Part shown: positions 9,339 to 17,198 of the stretch, one piece after another | Layout: each line of letters starts with the position of its first letter | How positions within the stretch are numbered: the first letter of the stretch is position 1 | Assembly (NCBI RefSeq): GCF_020911865.1 | Contig: NZ_CP087131.1 | Span: forward strand, 1,426,001-1,490,000 | DNA from: Chryseobacterium sp. C-71 | Lineage (GTDB): Bacteria; Bacteroidota; Bacteroidia; Flavobacteriales; Weeksellaceae | DNA: 64,000 bases | Direction: 5' to 3' | The notes under the pieces: generated by a model | Database searches by the model: none | Told to the model about the DNA's origin: nothing | The model's input: only the letters and a program-made list of their open reading frames with translations | Made by a program: the position numbers and the translations under genes

Positions 9339-10313
9339 ATGGGAATTTTTGATAAAAGAGTAAGCTACAAGCCATTTGAGTATCCTGAGGTTCTTCAGTT
9401 TACAGAAGCGATCAACAAATCTTTCTGGGTACACTCAGAAGTTGATTTCACGGCAGACGTTCAGGATTTCCAGTCGCAGCTGGAGCCGCACGAAAAAAAT
9501 GCGGTAAAAAATGCACTTTTGGCGATTGCTCAGATCGAAGTTTCGGTAAAGTCATTTTGGGGAAACCTATATCATCACCTACCAAAGCCTGAATTGAACG
9601 GTTTAGGATCTACATTTGCAGAATGTGAATTCCGTCATTCTGAAGCCTATTCTCGTTTGTTGGAAGTTTTGGGATATAACGAAGAATTTACCCACGTTGT
9701 AGAAGTTCCTGCCTTAAAGAAAAGAATTGATTTCTTATCCAACGTTCTGAAACACGCCAATTCTACAACGCCGAAAGAATATGTTTCTTCTTTGCTTTTA
9801 TTCAGTATCCTGATTGAAAATGTGTCCTTGTTTTCACAGTTTGCGATTATTTTATCGTTCACAAGATTCAAAGGTTTCATGAAAAATGTTTCCAATATTA
9901 TTGCGTGGACGTCTATTGATGAGCAGATTCACGCAAACGGCGGAATTTATCTGATTAATAAAATCCGTGAAGAGCAGCCGGATCTTTTGACTGATTCTGA
10001 TATTGAAGATATTTATACTTTGGTTGATCAATCTATCGAGGTGGAGGGTGAAATTCTTGACTGGATCTTTGAAATGGGCGAACTGGATAAATTCTCTAAA
10101 CAAGATTTAATTAACTTTATGAAATACCGTGTTGACGAAAGTTTAACCAAAATCAACATGGAAAAACGTTACAACACCACCGCAGAACAATACAGCCCGA
10201 TGAAATGGTTTGAAGAAGAAGTTTTCGCCAATTCTATGGATGATTTCTTCGCAAAAAGACCAGTGGATTATACGAAGCACGATAAGAGTATTACGGCGAA
10301 TGATTTGTTTTAA
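9339..10313 (+). CDS. nrdB: Ribonucleoside-diphosphate reductase, beta subunit
   Basis: 324 residues, the small R2 subunit of class I ribonucleotide reductase, which generates the radical used by NrdA to make deoxynucleotides. The di-iron helices are visible: FAECEFRHSEAYSRLLEVLGY and IIAWTSIDEQIHANGG, with Glu/His ligands in the ExxH patterns. The C-terminal tail is short, as is usual in Bacteroidota. The gene is followed after 5 bases by a TIR-like gene, and nrdA lies 1.7 kb downstream on the same strand. Confidence 0.96.
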   Translation: MGIFDKRVSYKPFEYPEVLQFTEAINKSFWVHSEVDFTADVQDFQSQLEPHEKNAVKNALLAIAQIEVSVKSFWGNLYHHLPKPELNGLGSTFAECEFRHSEAYSRLLEVLGYNEEFTHVVEVPALKKRIDFLSNVLKHANSTTPKEYVSSLLLFSILIENVSLFSQFAIILSFTRFKGFMKNVSNIIAWTSIDEQIHANGGIYLINKIREEQPDLLTDSDIEDIYTLVDQSIEVEGEILDWIFEMGELDKFSKQDLINFMKYRVDESLTKINMEKRYNTTAEQYSPMKWFEEEVFANSMDDFFAKRPVDYTKHDKSITANDLF

Positions 10314-10318
10314 TATTT

Positions 10319-11227
10319 ATGATCAATTTACTTCCAAAATACGAAGTCTTGTATAATGATTTACAGAATGTAAAATTTAGTTCATTCTTTAAATCAAGAG
10401 ATTTTAAATCTTTTATGATTCGAAAAGATTATTATGATTTTTGGAGAAGCAGAATGGAACAAATTGATAGTTCTCGAAGCGTATATTCTGTTGGAAGCGA
10501 TTATGAGTTATGGAATTCAACAGATACATTTAAATCTTTATTGAATGATAAAACTTTTCATAACGAAATAGTTATTGTTGAGATAATCATTGAATTTATT
10601 TTATTTAGTAAAGATAGAATTGATGTTAAAAATATTTTAGAAAGCTTAGAGCTTGCACAATTTAGTTTAGAAAATATTAATAGAATAAAGGAAATAAGCC
10701 ACGTAAAAAATTCAGAATTTCCATCAACACAAATACAGGATGTAGCTAACAAAAAAATTTACGAAGTTAAAGAGCCTAATATGGACAAAAGAAAAATTTT
10801 TATAGTTCATGGTCACAACGATACTTTAAAATTAGATGTTGCTAGAACGATTGAAAAACTAAATTTAACGCCAATAATATTACATGAGCAAGTAAATAAT
10901 GGCAAAACTATAATAGAGAAATTTGAAAAATTCTCGGATGTTTCTTTCGCTATAATTTTACTGACAGCTGATGATTTGGGTAATTCTAAAAACATAGAAC
11001 ATCTAAATAAAAGAGCAAGACAAAACGTCATTTTTGAATTAGGATATTTTATAGGAAAGCTTGGAAGAGAAAATGTGATGACTTTGAAGGAAGAAGGCAT
11101 TGAAACCCCCAATGATATTTCAGGTGTTGTATATACTCATTATGATGCTTATGGAAATTGGAAGTCGGAACTTGTGAAAGAATTGAAATCAGCTGGTTTC
11201 AAAATTGATACAAATAATCTTTTTTAA
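10319..11227 (+). CDS. TIR-like nucleotide-binding domain protein, possible defence effector
   Basis: 302 residues. About 150 N-terminal residues are unassigned. The C-terminal half (about 158-300) matches the predicted nucleotide-binding TIR-like family (CAP12/PCTIR type): it opens with KIFIVHGHNDTLKLDVARTIEKL and contains RQNVIFELGYFIGKLGRENV, whose Glu is the expected catalytic residue. In CBASS and related anti-phage systems such domains degrade NAD after binding a cyclic nucleotide; activity here is inference. It starts 5 bases after nrdB, is visibly more AT-rich than nrdB, and is followed by repeat-rich DNA before nrdA, which suggests insertion into an nrdBA operon. No cyclase gene is adjacent. 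Confidence 0.8.
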   Translation: MINLLPKYEVLYNDLQNVKFSSFFKSRDFKSFMIRKDYYDFWRSRMEQIDSSRSVYSVGSDYELWNSTDTFKSLLNDKTFHNEIVIVEIIIEFILFSKDRIDVKNILESLELAQFSLENINRIKEISHVKNSEFPSTQIQDVANKKIYEVKEPNMDKRKIFIVHGHNDTLKLDVARTIEKLNLTPIILHEQVNNGKTIIEKFEKFSDVSFAIILLTADDLGNSKNIEHLNKRARQNVIFELGYFIGKLGRENVMTLKEEGIETPNDISGVVYTHYDAYGNWKSELVKELKSAGFKIDTNNLF

Positions 11228-11272
11228 AACAAAGATTGCTTTATTCTTCGCAATGACAAAAAAAATAAAAAT

Positions 11273-11560
11273 ATGATTAATGTAATCGTAAGTTATACCG
11301 TAAAACCTGAATTTGTTTCTGAAAACAAAAACAACATTCAGAAATTTCTGAATGATTTTAAAAATTTGGATCAGACAAAATTTGAGTATAAAGTTTTTGT
11401 AAAAGAAGATGGTGTTACGTTTGTTCATTTTTCAAATTATGAAAACGAAGAAGTTCAGAATAAGGTTTTAAATGTGCCGTCATTCAAAGAATTTCAGAGG
11501 TTAAGAGACGAAAGCGGATTGAATGATTCTCATAAAGTAGAGTTTTTGAAGCCTGTTTGA
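11273..11560 (+). CDS. Small ABM-like (dimeric alpha/beta barrel) protein
   Basis: 95 residues opening MINVIVSYTVKPEFVSENKNNIQKFLNDF and containing KEDGVTFVHFSNYENEEVQNKVLNVPSFKEFQ. This is the pattern of the antibiotic biosynthesis monooxygenase-like ferredoxin fold: a first strand, a long helix, then strands with a conserved FVHF-like block. Members include quinol monooxygenases and many of unknown role. It sits between the TIR-like gene and nrdA on the same strand. A specific reaction cannot be assigned. Confidence 0.6.
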   Translation: MINVIVSYTVKPEFVSENKNNIQKFLNDFKNLDQTKFEYKVFVKEDGVTFVHFSNYENEEVQNKVLNVPSFKEFQRLRDESGLNDSHKVEFLKPV

Positions 11561-11573
11561 AATAAATAAGGGC

Positions 11574-11598
11574 GCGAGCGAAGCGAGCGAAGCGAGCG
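11574..11598. repeat. GC-rich tandem repeat
   Basis: About three copies of the unit GCGAGCGAA in otherwise AT-rich DNA. It starts the repeat cluster between the ABM-like gene and nrdA. Confidence 0.7.
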
Positions 11599-11614
11599 TC
11601 GAAACAGTTAGTAT

Positions 11615-11668
11615 TAGAGTTGTCATGCTGAGCGAAGTCGAAGCATCTCACATACAAAATTGAGATTC
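11615..11668. repeat. GTCAT-type interspersed repeat
   Basis: GTCATGCTGAGCGAAG followed by TCGAAGCATCTCA, then an inverted TGAGATTCT nearby. This is one arm of the palindromic GTCATxCTGAxxGAA elements that recur in the window at 58843, 61437 and 62557. Confidence 0.5.
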
Positions 11669-11733
11669 TTAGTTTCTCAGAAATCGAAGATTCGGCATAG
11701 CCGATGATAAAAATGGAAATTGATGGAAAAGTA

Positions 11734-11766
11734 AAACCTAACGGGTTTTAAAAACCCGTTAGGTTT
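11734..11766. repeat. Perfect palindrome (hairpin)
   Basis: AAACCTAACGGGTTTT and its exact reverse complement are separated by one base: a 16-bp stem. It is not directly after a gene, so it is more likely a repeat element than a terminator. Confidence 0.7.
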
Positions 11767-11852
11767 GGGTTGAAACAGAGACATTAATTCGGAAAGAAAT
11801 TTGTCAAGGTTGGTAAATTTTAGATCAGCAAAAAAATGATAAATCATCAATT

Positions 11853-11925
11853 TAGCCCCGATTGAGCGGCATGTTTGAGCTCTTTTTCTTTGCAAAAGAA
11901 AAAAGCGAGTAGCGAAAGCAGGTAC
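11853..11925. repeat. TAGCCCCGATTG interspersed repeat, copy 1
   Basis: Begins TAGCCCCGATTGAGCGGC, has a CTTTTTCTTTGC/GCAAAAGAAAAA inverted core and ends in GCGAGTAGCGAAAGCAGG. Related copies are at 24590-24668 and 56978-57066. Such elements are widespread in Chryseobacterium-type genomes. Confidence 0.6.
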
Positions 11926-12008
11926 ACAAGTGAGGAGAAAGACAACATTTTCTGCTCCTAAATAACAATAACATAACAATGCACAGGTTGCATTTTACAA
12001 TATAAAAA

Positions 12009-13667
12009 ATGGAAGAACAAAACAACAATATCTGGTGGCTCAACGAAGAATCTGAGCAAATGCTGAACAGAGGTTACCTTTTGAAAGGGGAAACCGTAGA
12101 CGGTGCAATCGACAGAATCACCACTGCAGCAGCAAAAAAACTATACAAACCTGAACTACAGCCGGCTTTCAAGGAGATGATCATGAAAGGATGGATCAGT
12201 TTTTCTTCTCCGGTTTGGGCGAACATGGGAACGCAGAGAGGTCTTCCAATCTCTTGTTTCAACGTGCATATTCCGGACAGCATTGAAGGAATTACCCACA
12301 AAATGGGTGAAGTGATTATGCAGACGAAAATCGGGGGCGGAACTTCGGGATATTTCGGGGAACTTCGTAACAGAGGAACGGCAGTGACCGATAACGGAAA
12401 ATCTTCTGGTGCAGTTTCGTTTATGAAGCTTTTTGACACTTCGATGGATGTCGTTTCTCAGGGCGGTGTGAGAAGAGGTGCTTTTGCGGCCTATCTTGAT
12501 GTTGATCACGGTGATATTGAAGAATTTTTATCAATTAAAGACATCGGAAGTCCGATTCAGAACCTGTTTACAGGAATTTGTGTGCCAGATTACTGGATGC
12601 AGGATATGATTGACGGTGATGCCGACAAGCGTAAAATCTGGGCAAGAGTTTTGGAAAGCCGTCAGCAAAAAGGTCTTCCGTACATTTTCTTTACAGATAA
12701 CGTGAACAGAAACAAACCTCAGGTGTACAAAGACCTTGGATTGACCATCAATGCGAGTAATCTTTGTTCGGAAATTATGCTTCCGTCAACCAGAGAAGAG
12801 TCTTTTATTTGTTGTCTGTCGTCTATGAACTTAGAATTATACGACGAGTGGAAAGATACCAACGCTGTACAATTGGCAATCTATTTCCTTGATGCTGTTT
12901 TATCTGAATTTATCGAAAAAACTGAAGGAAATTATTACCTTCAGGGAGCAAGAGACTTCGCAATGCGTCACAGAGCGCTTGGTTTAGGAGTTTTGGGTTA
13001 TCATTCTTATCTTCAAAAAAATATGATTCCTTTTGAGAGTTTTGAGGCGACTCAATTCAATGCAAGAGCTTTCAAACACATCAGAGCGCAGGCTGATATT
13101 GCATCAAAAGAATTGGCAAACATCTACGGTGAGCCTGAACTTCTGAAAGGTTACGGAATGAGAAATACAACCGTAATGGCGATCGCTCCTACGACTTCTA
13201 GTTCTGCGATTTTGGGTCAAACTTCTCCTGGAATTGAGCCTTTTGCATCGAATTATTACAAAGCAGGTTTGGCGAAAGGAAACTTCATGCGTAAGAATAA
13301 ATATCTTGCTAAACTGTTGGAAGAAAAAGGTCTAGACAATGAAGAAACATGGAGAACAATTATGTTGAACCACGGTTCTGTACAGCACCTGAATGAACTA
13401 ACTGACGAAGAAAAAGCAGTATTTAAAACGTTCAAAGAAATTTCTCCGATGGAGATTATTTCTCAGGCTGCACAAAGACAACAGTACATCGATCAGGCGC
13501 AGTCTCTAAACTTACAGATTCCTTCTACAATGCCTGTGAAGGATGTGAATTACCTTTACATTGAAGCCTGGAAAAAAGGGGTGAAAACTTTGTACTACCA
13601 AAGAAGTTCATCTGTTTCTAAGGAAATGATGGTGAATTTTGTGAGCTGTTCGGCTTGTGAAGCTTAG
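12009..13667 (+). CDS. nrdA: Ribonucleoside-diphosphate reductase, alpha subunit (short form)
   Basis: 552 residues. This catalytic R1 subunit reduces ribonucleotides to deoxyribonucleotides with NrdB. Conserved cysteines are in place: PISCFNVHIPDS, NASNLCSEIMLP (active-site pair region with NxC.E) and the C-terminal VSCSACEA redox pair. It lacks the N-terminal ATP-cone found in the roughly 760-residue E. coli enzyme, so the dATP-sensing activity site is absent; this short form is usual in Bacteroidota. It is separated from nrdB by two other genes and a 448-base repeat-rich spacer. Confidence 0.96.
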   Translation: MEEQNNNIWWLNEESEQMLNRGYLLKGETVDGAIDRITTAAAKKLYKPELQPAFKEMIMKGWISFSSPVWANMGTQRGLPISCFNVHIPDSIEGITHKMGEVIMQTKIGGGTSGYFGELRNRGTAVTDNGKSSGAVSFMKLFDTSMDVVSQGGVRRGAFAAYLDVDHGDIEEFLSIKDIGSPIQNLFTGICVPDYWMQDMIDGDADKRKIWARVLESRQQKGLPYIFFTDNVNRNKPQVYKDLGLTINASNLCSEIMLPSTREESFICCLSSMNLELYDEWKDTNAVQLAIYFLDAVLSEFIEKTEGNYYLQGARDFAMRHRALGLGVLGYHSYLQKNMIPFESFEATQFNARAFKHIRAQADIASKELANIYGEPELLKGYGMRNTTVMAIAPTTSSSAILGQTSPGIEPFASNYYKAGLAKGNFMRKNKYLAKLLEEKGLDNEETWRTIMLNHGSVQHLNELTDEEKAVFKTFKEISPMEIISQAAQRQQYIDQAQSLNLQIPSTMPVKDVNYLYIEAWKKGVKTLYYQRSSSVSKEMMVNFVSCSACEA

Positions 13668-13692
13668 AAAAGAGCCAAGTAAAAAGTTTAAA

Positions 13693-13748
13693 GAGCCAAT
13701 TTTTTGGCTGTGAATATATTAAACCGTAGAATTTTTTCTGCGGTTTTT
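13693..13748 (+). terminator. Double terminator after nrdA
   Basis: Two hairpins in tandem: AGCCAA-TTTT-TTGGCT, then AACCGTAGAA-TTTT-TTCTGCGGTT followed by a T-run. They close the nrdB-nrdA region and face the convergent acetyltransferase gene. Confidence 0.75.
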
Positions 13749-13751
13749 GTT

Positions 13752-14252
13752 TTATCCAAATTTTATTTCCATCAAATAATCATCCATAACAAAGCCGTTT
13801 CCTATATCAAAAACACCTTCCTCATAAACATTATAACCTTGAGATTCGTAGAATTTTTGTGCTGAATTGTATTTATTGACATTTAAAATAATTCGGTTAT
13901 CGCCACTTTCTTTCACCTTTTTATTCAAAAATTCAAGTGTTTTTTTGCCTAAACCTTTTCCTTTACTTTCCGGAACTAAATAAATTCTGTGAAGTTTTGT
14001 GGTTTGGTCTTCATAATGATTTTCGTAGCCCAAAAATCCATCAAAAACATTTAAAATTTCATCAAAAACTAGATAATAATGGTAGTTTGAATTTTTTAAA
14101 TGTTCTGAGATTTCAGCTTCTGAATACATTGTATCCAACATGTATTTCATCTGTTCTTGTGAAAGAATTTCTGCGTAAGCATTTTCCCATGACCTTTTTG
14201 CCAAATCCTGAATTAGAGGAATATCCTTTTCTTTTGCTTCGATTAATTTCAT
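13752..14252 (-). CDS. GNAT family N-acetyltransferase
   Basis: 166 residues from the ATG at 14250-14252, which begins MKLIEAKEKDIPLIQDLAKRSW and fits the family start; a longer frame extends upstream with an unlikely N-terminus. The acetyl-CoA loop reads VPESKGKGLGKKTLEFL, close to the R/Q-x-x-G-x-G/A signature with Gly-Lys-Gly-Leu-Gly, and IILNVNKYNSAQKFYESQGY is the usual C-terminal block. Substrate is unknown. Confidence 0.85.
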   Translation of the reverse strand: MKLIEAKEKDIPLIQDLAKRSWENAYAEILSQEQMKYMLDTMYSEAEISEHLKNSNYHYYLVFDEILNVFDGFLGYENHYEDQTTKLHRIYLVPESKGKGLGKKTLEFLNKKVKESGDNRIILNVNKYNSAQKFYESQGYNVYEEGVFDIGNGFVMDDYLMEIKFG

Positions 14253-14452
14253 TTCTGAATAATTATTTAGATTTTTTTTAAACACATTAGAACACCTAAG
14301 TTTTTTTTTCAGTTTAAATCCTTTGAAAATATTTAGAACACCTAAGAGGAAAATCAAAGATTTTCAAGAACTAATGTGTTCTTCTAAACATTCGAATCAA
14401 TCACTTCAGGTAACTTATGTGTAAAAAAATGCAATTAAATTTTTTAGATTAA

Positions 14453-14483
14453 AAAAGTGAAAAGCATTGAGCCTTTCACTTTT
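14453..14483 (-). terminator. Terminator of dapA
   Basis: On the minus strand AAAAGTGAAA pairs with TTTCACTTTT around a 10-base loop, followed by more T. It lies just after the dapA stop. Confidence 0.7.
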
Positions 14484-14509
14484 AATATTTTATAGAACTT
14501 TTAATTTAT

Positions 14510-15382
14510 TTAAATTTTCGCCATTTCAGCTTTAATTTTAGCGTAAAGACCTTCTGAAGCAGGAACCAATGGAAGTCTCAGGTAATTTTTAATCAATCCT
14601 TTTTCTGCTAAAACCACTTTAATTCCGCAAGGGTTTCCTTCTGCAAAGATAAGTCTTGTGATTTCTACCAATTTATTGTGAATTTCATACGCTTCATCTA
14701 CTTTTTTATCAAAAGCCAACTGAACCATAGTTGAAAATTCTTTCGGATACCCTTGTCCGATCACAGAAATCACTCCTGCTCCACCAGCTAAAGTCACCGG
14801 AAGTGTGAATTCGTCATCTCCAGAAACCAAATTAAATCCTTCAGGTTTTTTTCTTAAAATATCAAAATACTGAAGAATGTTTGGCGCAGCTTCTTTTATT
14901 AAGAATAAATTCGGGAATTCTTTTGCCAGACGCAAAGTCGTTTCAGCCTCAACATTTTGTCCGGTTCTTGAGGGAACGTTGTAAATGATGATGTTTTTTC
15001 CTGTAGAAGCCAACATTTTATAATGCTGGTAAAGCCCTTCCTGATTAGGTTTATTGTAATATGGAGATACCGATAAAACTGCTGTAAAATCAGATAAATC
15101 TGCTTCTTCGATTTGCTGTTTGACTTCAAGAGTATTGTTTCCGCCAATTCCTAAAACTAATGGAAGACGTTTATTATTAACCTTAATGATGTGTTCAACT
15201 ACCTGTTTCTTCTCGTCTGAAGAAAGTGTAGCAGCTTCTGCTGTAGTTCCCAATACTACCAAATAGTTGGTTCCGTTCTCGATGTTGTATTCAACAAGTT
15301 TTGTCAAACTATCGAAGTCTACGGATAAATCTTCATTAAAGGGCGTTACCAAAGCAACACCTACTCCTTTTAAAATGCTCAT
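14510..15382 (-). CDS. dapA: 4-hydroxy-tetrahydrodipicolinate synthase
   Basis: 290 residues, standard length. DapA condenses pyruvate with aspartate semialdehyde in the lysine and peptidoglycan diaminopimelate pathway. The sequence shows GVGVALVTPFNEDLSVDFDSL at the start, the LVVLGTTAEAATLSSDEK block, the Tyr of SVSPYYNKPNQEGLYQHY, the IIIYNVPSRTG block and the Schiff-base Lys in LFLIKEAA. It has its own terminator and is divergent from the nucleotidase genes. Confidence 0.95.
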   Translation of the reverse strand: MSILKGVGVALVTPFNEDLSVDFDSLTKLVEYNIENGTNYLVVLGTTAEAATLSSDEKKQVVEHIIKVNNKRLPLVLGIGGNNTLEVKQQIEEADLSDFTAVLSVSPYYNKPNQEGLYQHYKMLASTGKNIIIYNVPSRTGQNVEAETTLRLAKEFPNLFLIKEAAPNILQYFDILRKKPEGFNLVSGDDEFTLPVTLAGGAGVISVIGQGYPKEFSTMVQLAFDKKVDEAYEIHNKLVEITRLIFAEGNPCGIKVVLAEKGLIKNYLRLPLVPASEGLYAKIKAEMAKI

Positions 15383-15463
15383 CTGTTCGAATTATTTTCC
15401 CCAAATTTAATAATTTCATACAAGAATTTACAATATTTAATCCTATTTTATTATACATATAAT

Positions 15464-15471
15464 TATATTTG
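15464..15471 (+). promoter_or_regulatory. -7 promoter element TATATTTG
   Basis: A perfect TAnnTTTG match, 19 bases before the chosen ATG at 15490. It supports that start and drives the nucleotidase-porZ-recO gene string. Confidence 0.55.
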
Positions 15472-15489
15472 CATTATACTAAAGATATT

Positions 15490-16245
15490 ATGCAAAATAA
15501 ATTCTTATTACTAGGAATTGCCTTGTTTTCGCTCACAGCCTGTAGAACATCATCGTTGCGGGTTGCCAATGTGCAGACGCAGAAGAATATTTCTATTAAT
15601 CAGGACCTGAAGGCTAATGAAGATTTTGCTAAATTTATCGAGCCTTACACAGAGAAACTCAATAAAGAGATGAATCAAAAAATCTCTTATACCCTAGTAG
15701 ATTTAACAAAAGAAGGTGACAACAGTAATCTTGGAAATCTTTTGGCAGATTATACTTTTGACGGAGCGAATGTTTGGGCAAAAGCAAATTTGAACAAAAA
15801 CATTGATGCAGCTTTAATTAACATCGGTGGAATACGTACTACGATTGGGAAAGGCGATATACTCTTGAAAAATGTTTTTGAAGTGATGCCTTTTGAAAAC
15901 GAAGTGATTATTGTAAAATTCAAAGGTTCAGATTTGCAGGGATTATTTGATTATTATGCTAAAAATCAGAAAAACAATCCGGTTTCCCATTTATATATTG
16001 AAACCAATAACGGAATGGTTGCTAAAAGTCTGATTGACGGAAAAATGATTAACCCAACTCAGGATTATTATATTGCAACATCAGATTATCTGGCTTTGGG
16101 CGGAGATAATATGAAGTTTTTCGCAAAAGGAGAATCAATTCCTACAGGGATCAAATTGAGAGATTTGTTTATTGAATATTTTAAGAAAAATCAACAGATC
16201 AATCCTAAAGAGGAAGTTCGTTTACAATTTATCGGGAAGAAATAA
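15490..16245 (+). CDS. 5'-nucleotidase C-terminal-domain lipoprotein
   Basis: 251 residues from the ATG at 15490. It starts with a lipoprotein signal peptide (MQNKFLLLGIALFSLTAC) with the lipid-attached Cys. The rest matches the C-terminal substrate-binding domain of UshA-type 5'-nucleotidases: GDNSNLGNLLADYTFDGANVWA, ALINIGGIRTTIGKGDI and FEVMPFENEVIIVKFKG are typical. In most bacteria this domain is fused to the metallophosphatase; here the catalytic part is the next gene, which overlaps by one base (TAATG). The two proteins presumably form one periplasmic nucleotide-hydrolysing enzyme. Confidence 0.88.
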   Translation: MQNKFLLLGIALFSLTACRTSSLRVANVQTQKNISINQDLKANEDFAKFIEPYTEKLNKEMNQKISYTLVDLTKEGDNSNLGNLLADYTFDGANVWAKANLNKNIDAALINIGGIRTTIGKGDILLKNVFEVMPFENEVIIVKFKGSDLQGLFDYYAKNQKNNPVSHLYIETNNGMVAKSLIDGKMINPTQDYYIATSDYLALGGDNMKFFAKGESIPTGIKLRDLFIEYFKKNQQINPKEEVRLQFIGKK

Positions 16246-17195
16246 TGGATAGAAAAAGTTTTTTAAAAACGATAACAGGCGGAACTTTAGCGATGACTTT
16301 AGCTCCAAATTTGGTAATGGCAGAGGAATTAAGTTTAAATTCTTTTTCATCAGCCAATAAATTAACCATTCTTCATACCAACGATCAGCACAGCAGAATT
16401 GAACCATTTGATTCGAGTTACACGAGAAATCCTAATCAGGGTGGTTTCGCAAGAAGGGCGACATTAATTCAGAAAATAAGAAGTGAGGAAAACAATCTTT
16501 TGCTGCTAGATTCCGGAGACATTTTTCAGGGAACACCATATTTCAACTTTTTCGGAGGTGAATTGGAATTTAAACTCATGTCAATGATGAAGTACGATGC
16601 TTCCACCATGGGAAATCATGATTTTGACAATGGCTTGGACGGATTTTTAAAGGTTCTACCGAATGCGCAATTTCCTTTTATCTGCTCAAATTATGATTTT
16701 AAAAATACTATTTTAGATGGAAAGACTTCACAGTATAAAACTTTCAACAAAAACGGAATCAAAGTAGGAATTTTCGGAGTAGGAATTCAACTGGATGGTT
16801 TGGTTGGAAAAAAACAATACGGCGAAACCGTTTGGTCTGACCCGATTAATGTGGCACAACATTACTCCAATTTCCTGAAGAACGAAGAGAAATGTGATCT
16901 CGTGATTTGTCTTTCACACATCGGATATGATTACAGTGACGAACCTGAAAAATTAAACGATAAAATTTTAGCCTCAAAAACAGAAAATATTGACTTAATT
17001 TTAGGCGGTCATACGCATACTTTTTTACCGGAACCTCAGACCTTTAAAAACAGACAAGGGAAGAATGTTTTGGTAAACCAAGTGGGTTGGGCTGGTCTTC
17101 TTTTGGGCAGAATAGACTTCTTCTTTGATAAAAATAAAAATGTACAACAGATTTCTTGGAACAACCAAGTAATTGACAGCAGTATAATAGCATAA
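16245..17195 (+). CDS. 5'-nucleotidase catalytic (metallophosphatase) domain protein
   Basis: 316 residues. The N-terminus MDRKSFLKTITGGTLAMTLAPNLVMA resembles a Tat-type signal. Metal-binding motifs of calcineurin-like phosphatases follow: ILHTNDQHSRIEP, LLLDSGDIFQGTP, TMGNHDFDNG, VICLSHIG and LILGGHTHTF. This is the catalytic half of a UshA/YfkN-type nucleotidase, split from the substrate-binding half encoded just upstream with a TAATG overlap. It probably releases phosphate from nucleotides in the periplasm. Confidence 0.9.
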   Translation: MDRKSFLKTITGGTLAMTLAPNLVMAEELSLNSFSSANKLTILHTNDQHSRIEPFDSSYTRNPNQGGFARRATLIQKIRSEENNLLLLDSGDIFQGTPYFNFFGGELEFKLMSMMKYDASTMGNHDFDNGLDGFLKVLPNAQFPFICSNYDFKNTILDGKTSQYKTFNKNGIKVGIFGVGIQLDGLVGKKQYGETVWSDPINVAQHYSNFLKNEEKCDLVICLSHIGYDYSDEPEKLNDKILASKTENIDLILGGHTHTFLPEPQTFKNRQGKNVLVNQVGWAGLLLGRIDFFFDKNKNVQQISWNNQVIDSSIIA

Positions 17196-17198
17196 TAT

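Noticed and set aside
11565..12000. CRISPR array
   Set aside because: The repeats are one short tandem GCGAGCGAA run and separate palindromes, not equal repeats with unique spacers; no cas gene is in the window.
11677..12043. Minus-strand frames of 100 and 63 residues before nrdA
   Set aside because: They read through the palindrome at 11734 and the repeat at 11853 and overlap nrdA; no support.
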